Shown here one piece after another: positions 62,340 to 64,000 of a DNA stretch of 64,000 nt (positions are counted from its first letter, which is position 1; each line of letters opens with the position of its first letter). The translations under genes and the position numbers were made by a program. A model generated the notes under the pieces. It did not search any database, was not told where the DNA came from, and saw nothing but the letters and a program-made list of their open reading frames with translations. The stretch comes from Glandiceps talaboti (Eukaryota; Hemichordata; Enteropneusta; Spengelidae): assembly GCF_964340395.1 (NCBI RefSeq), contig NC_135563.1, positions 7,010,422-7,074,421 of the forward strand, given 5' to 3'.

Positions 62340-63290
62340 TGATATCACAAAGTCCTTTCACATTTCTTATAGTTTGTCACACCCTTTTGCCAGTTGAGGG
62401 GTATATCATTTAATAATAGCTTACTATAGCCAACATCTTTGCATTCCAGAAATTACAATGTATGTGTAGGACCAAAAAACCTCAGGATTACACATAAGCT
62501 TACGGAAGGCATTCCGTTTAAATCTGGTTAGAATTGCTTTGAGGAGACCAAAGCCTTGTATAATTGAGGACTGTGGTACTCCCATAGCAACATTTTCTTC
62601 CCATGTGTAGTTCAGTCACTGTTGTGGTAATCTTTTAACAGTTTACTCTTGTCATGTCACCAGTCTTTTAATGTTTGTCTTATGTAAATTGTAAATTGTT
62701 TAAGTGACATCGCAATATTTTCCTAGTGTATTTTTTAAAATAATGCATAATGGAAATAAAAAATATTATAATTATTATATCATATTTTCCTTCCATACAT
62801 AAGGAAATAAACAATTTAATTGACCATGGTATTGGATATCCAGCCAGTATACGGTATTCAGAAAATATCAAATTTCCAAATTTGTAAATAATGAATATGA
62901 TCTACAAGATGCTCTAATAGTGCTGCAGCAGAGGCCAAACAAGTGGCCTAGTTTTCGAGATAGCGCAACCGGATATTACCAGCATAATATATATATCAAA
63001 CTCTTTGTTAGCGTCTCAGGAATATTGAAATCCATGATGACAGAGCCAAAGATTATTACAAATTAAGTTAAAGCACAATATGTAACATGGGGTAGAAAAC
63101 TAAGATCAACATATTTTGGGATAAAATAAAGATACTATGTGTAGTGTTTGTGGATCACATTAAAGTTTTAATGTATTTAGGTTGAACATGTGTATGTTTT
63201 TGTGTGTGGTATGTATTAGGCGACACACAGGAACCATTGTTCCCCGAAAAACGTGCATGTTACCATGGTAACGAACGTGTTTTGATCTAA
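62337..63290 (+). repeat. 3' flank of LINE copy B, duplicate of 52,216-53,207
   Basis: Inverted duplicate of the flank of copy C. It ends at CACAATT (63,300), where the copy in the palindrome spacer jumps to LINE fragment D. Contains ATATATATCAAACTCTTTG, a motif that recurs near 63,730. Confidence 0.88.
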
Positions 63291-64000
63291 TATCACAATT
63301 TGTCTCCCTGTTGTTCAGCAATGGAAACCTGGAGAGTAACTTAATGTTTTGCAGTTCAGTTTTTATCTTGACAATAATGTAAGGTTTCTATATATCAAAT
63401 GTATGATGACATACCCGGATCGCGGAGACTAATATAAAGAAAGTTTCAACACTTTTTGTAACATGTTGCAGGAAGACTGAGACCAACATTTGTTCGGATG
63501 ACATACGGGTAGTATGCGTTTGATTCGTATATCATATATAGATTAAATGTGTTTGGGTTCAACATGTATATATTTTGTGTGGGACAGGTATCAGCCGACA
63601 TACAAGAGCCATTCTTCTAAGAAAATATTATGTTACCATGGCAATGGCCATGTTTTGTGCCAAAATCACATTTCTTCCTGTAGTTCAGCAACGGAAACCT
63701 GGAGAGTCACATAATGTTTTGTAGGACAGGTTTATGTATATCAAACTCTTTGTTAGAGTCTAACAAACAGTTTGATATATAGAAACCTTTCATTATTGTC
63801 AGGATAAAGGTGTCCTGCAAACATTAAATGACTCTCCAGGTTTCCATTGACGAACTACAGGAAGACAAAATGTGATTTTGGCTCAAAAGATGGCCGTTTC
63901 CATGGTAACACGCGTAATTATTTGGGGGAAATGGTTCCTGTGTGCTGGCTCATACTTATTACGCTCACAAAGATATACATGTTAAACCTAAACGCATTAT
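63110..64000. repeat. Cluster of three foldback repeat units at the right edge
   Basis: Units at about 63,170-63,400 (plus), 63,550-63,740 (plus) and 63,760-64,000 (minus) share TTCAACATGTATAT, GTTACCATGGTAAC, CAGCAACGGAAACCTGGAG and ATATATCAAAC. The last two face each other around TTTGTTAGAGTCTAACAAA, making a foldback with arms of about 220 bp that reaches the window edge. No coding capacity. Confidence 0.75.

Overview
This is a window of AT-rich, repeat-dense animal nuclear DNA. Genes are split by GT-AG introns, there are no operons, and the spacers are full of microsatellites, foldback MITE-like elements and non-LTR retrotransposons. The two recognisable housekeeping genes (CHMP7 and TTF2) resemble their vertebrate orthologues in domain order. 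The LINE families (L2/CR1-like RT; an APE-type LINE with a 2A-like peptide) fit a marine invertebrate bilaterian. A hemichordate, lancelet or lophotrochozoan is possible; the sequence does not settle it.

Left part (1-24,900). The 5' half of CHMP7 (ESCRT-III family) is on the minus strand: four exons between 193 and 3066, with the SNF7-domain exons beyond the left edge. Head to head with it, 276 bp between start codons, lies a complete TTF2 (SNF2-family ATPase that releases RNA polymerase II) on the plus strand. I traced it through 22 phase-compatible exons, 3343-24193, predicting 1147 aa. Its introns hold a Crypton-like remnant, several foldback elements, LINE 3' ends and minisatellites. Three tandem arrays were seeded by the gene's own exon edges: the splice acceptor of exon 12, the donor end of exon 14, and the stop codon.

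Middle part (24,900-44,500). Two tandemly duplicated two-exon genes on the minus strand (30,143-32,380 and 41,157-43,479) encode putative receptors. Each has a signal peptide, a Ser/Thr-rich mucin-like stalk of 20-residue repeats, and a divergent rhodopsin-type seven-helix domain. The duplicated unit also includes flanking DNA (from about 27,757 and 32,690). The second unit has been stretched by insertions between 33,900 and 40,640: TIR elements, (AT)n cruciforms and a perfect hairpin.

Right part (44,500-64,000). A 5'-truncated L2/CR1-like RT fragment (44,585-45,880) precedes a very large inverted duplication: two arms of about 5.6 kb (46,610-52,215 and 55,135-60,740) around a 2.9-kb spacer. 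It is built from one APE-type LINE family. That family's ORF1 starts with a 2A-like ribosome-skipping motif followed by a coiled coil and an L1-ORF1-like domain. Its ORF2 has an apurinic endonuclease, an RT and a C-terminal Cys/His motif. The copies share the same inactivating lesions and the same 3' flank, so they multiplied by segmental duplication rather than by separate insertions. The window ends in a cluster of foldback repeats.
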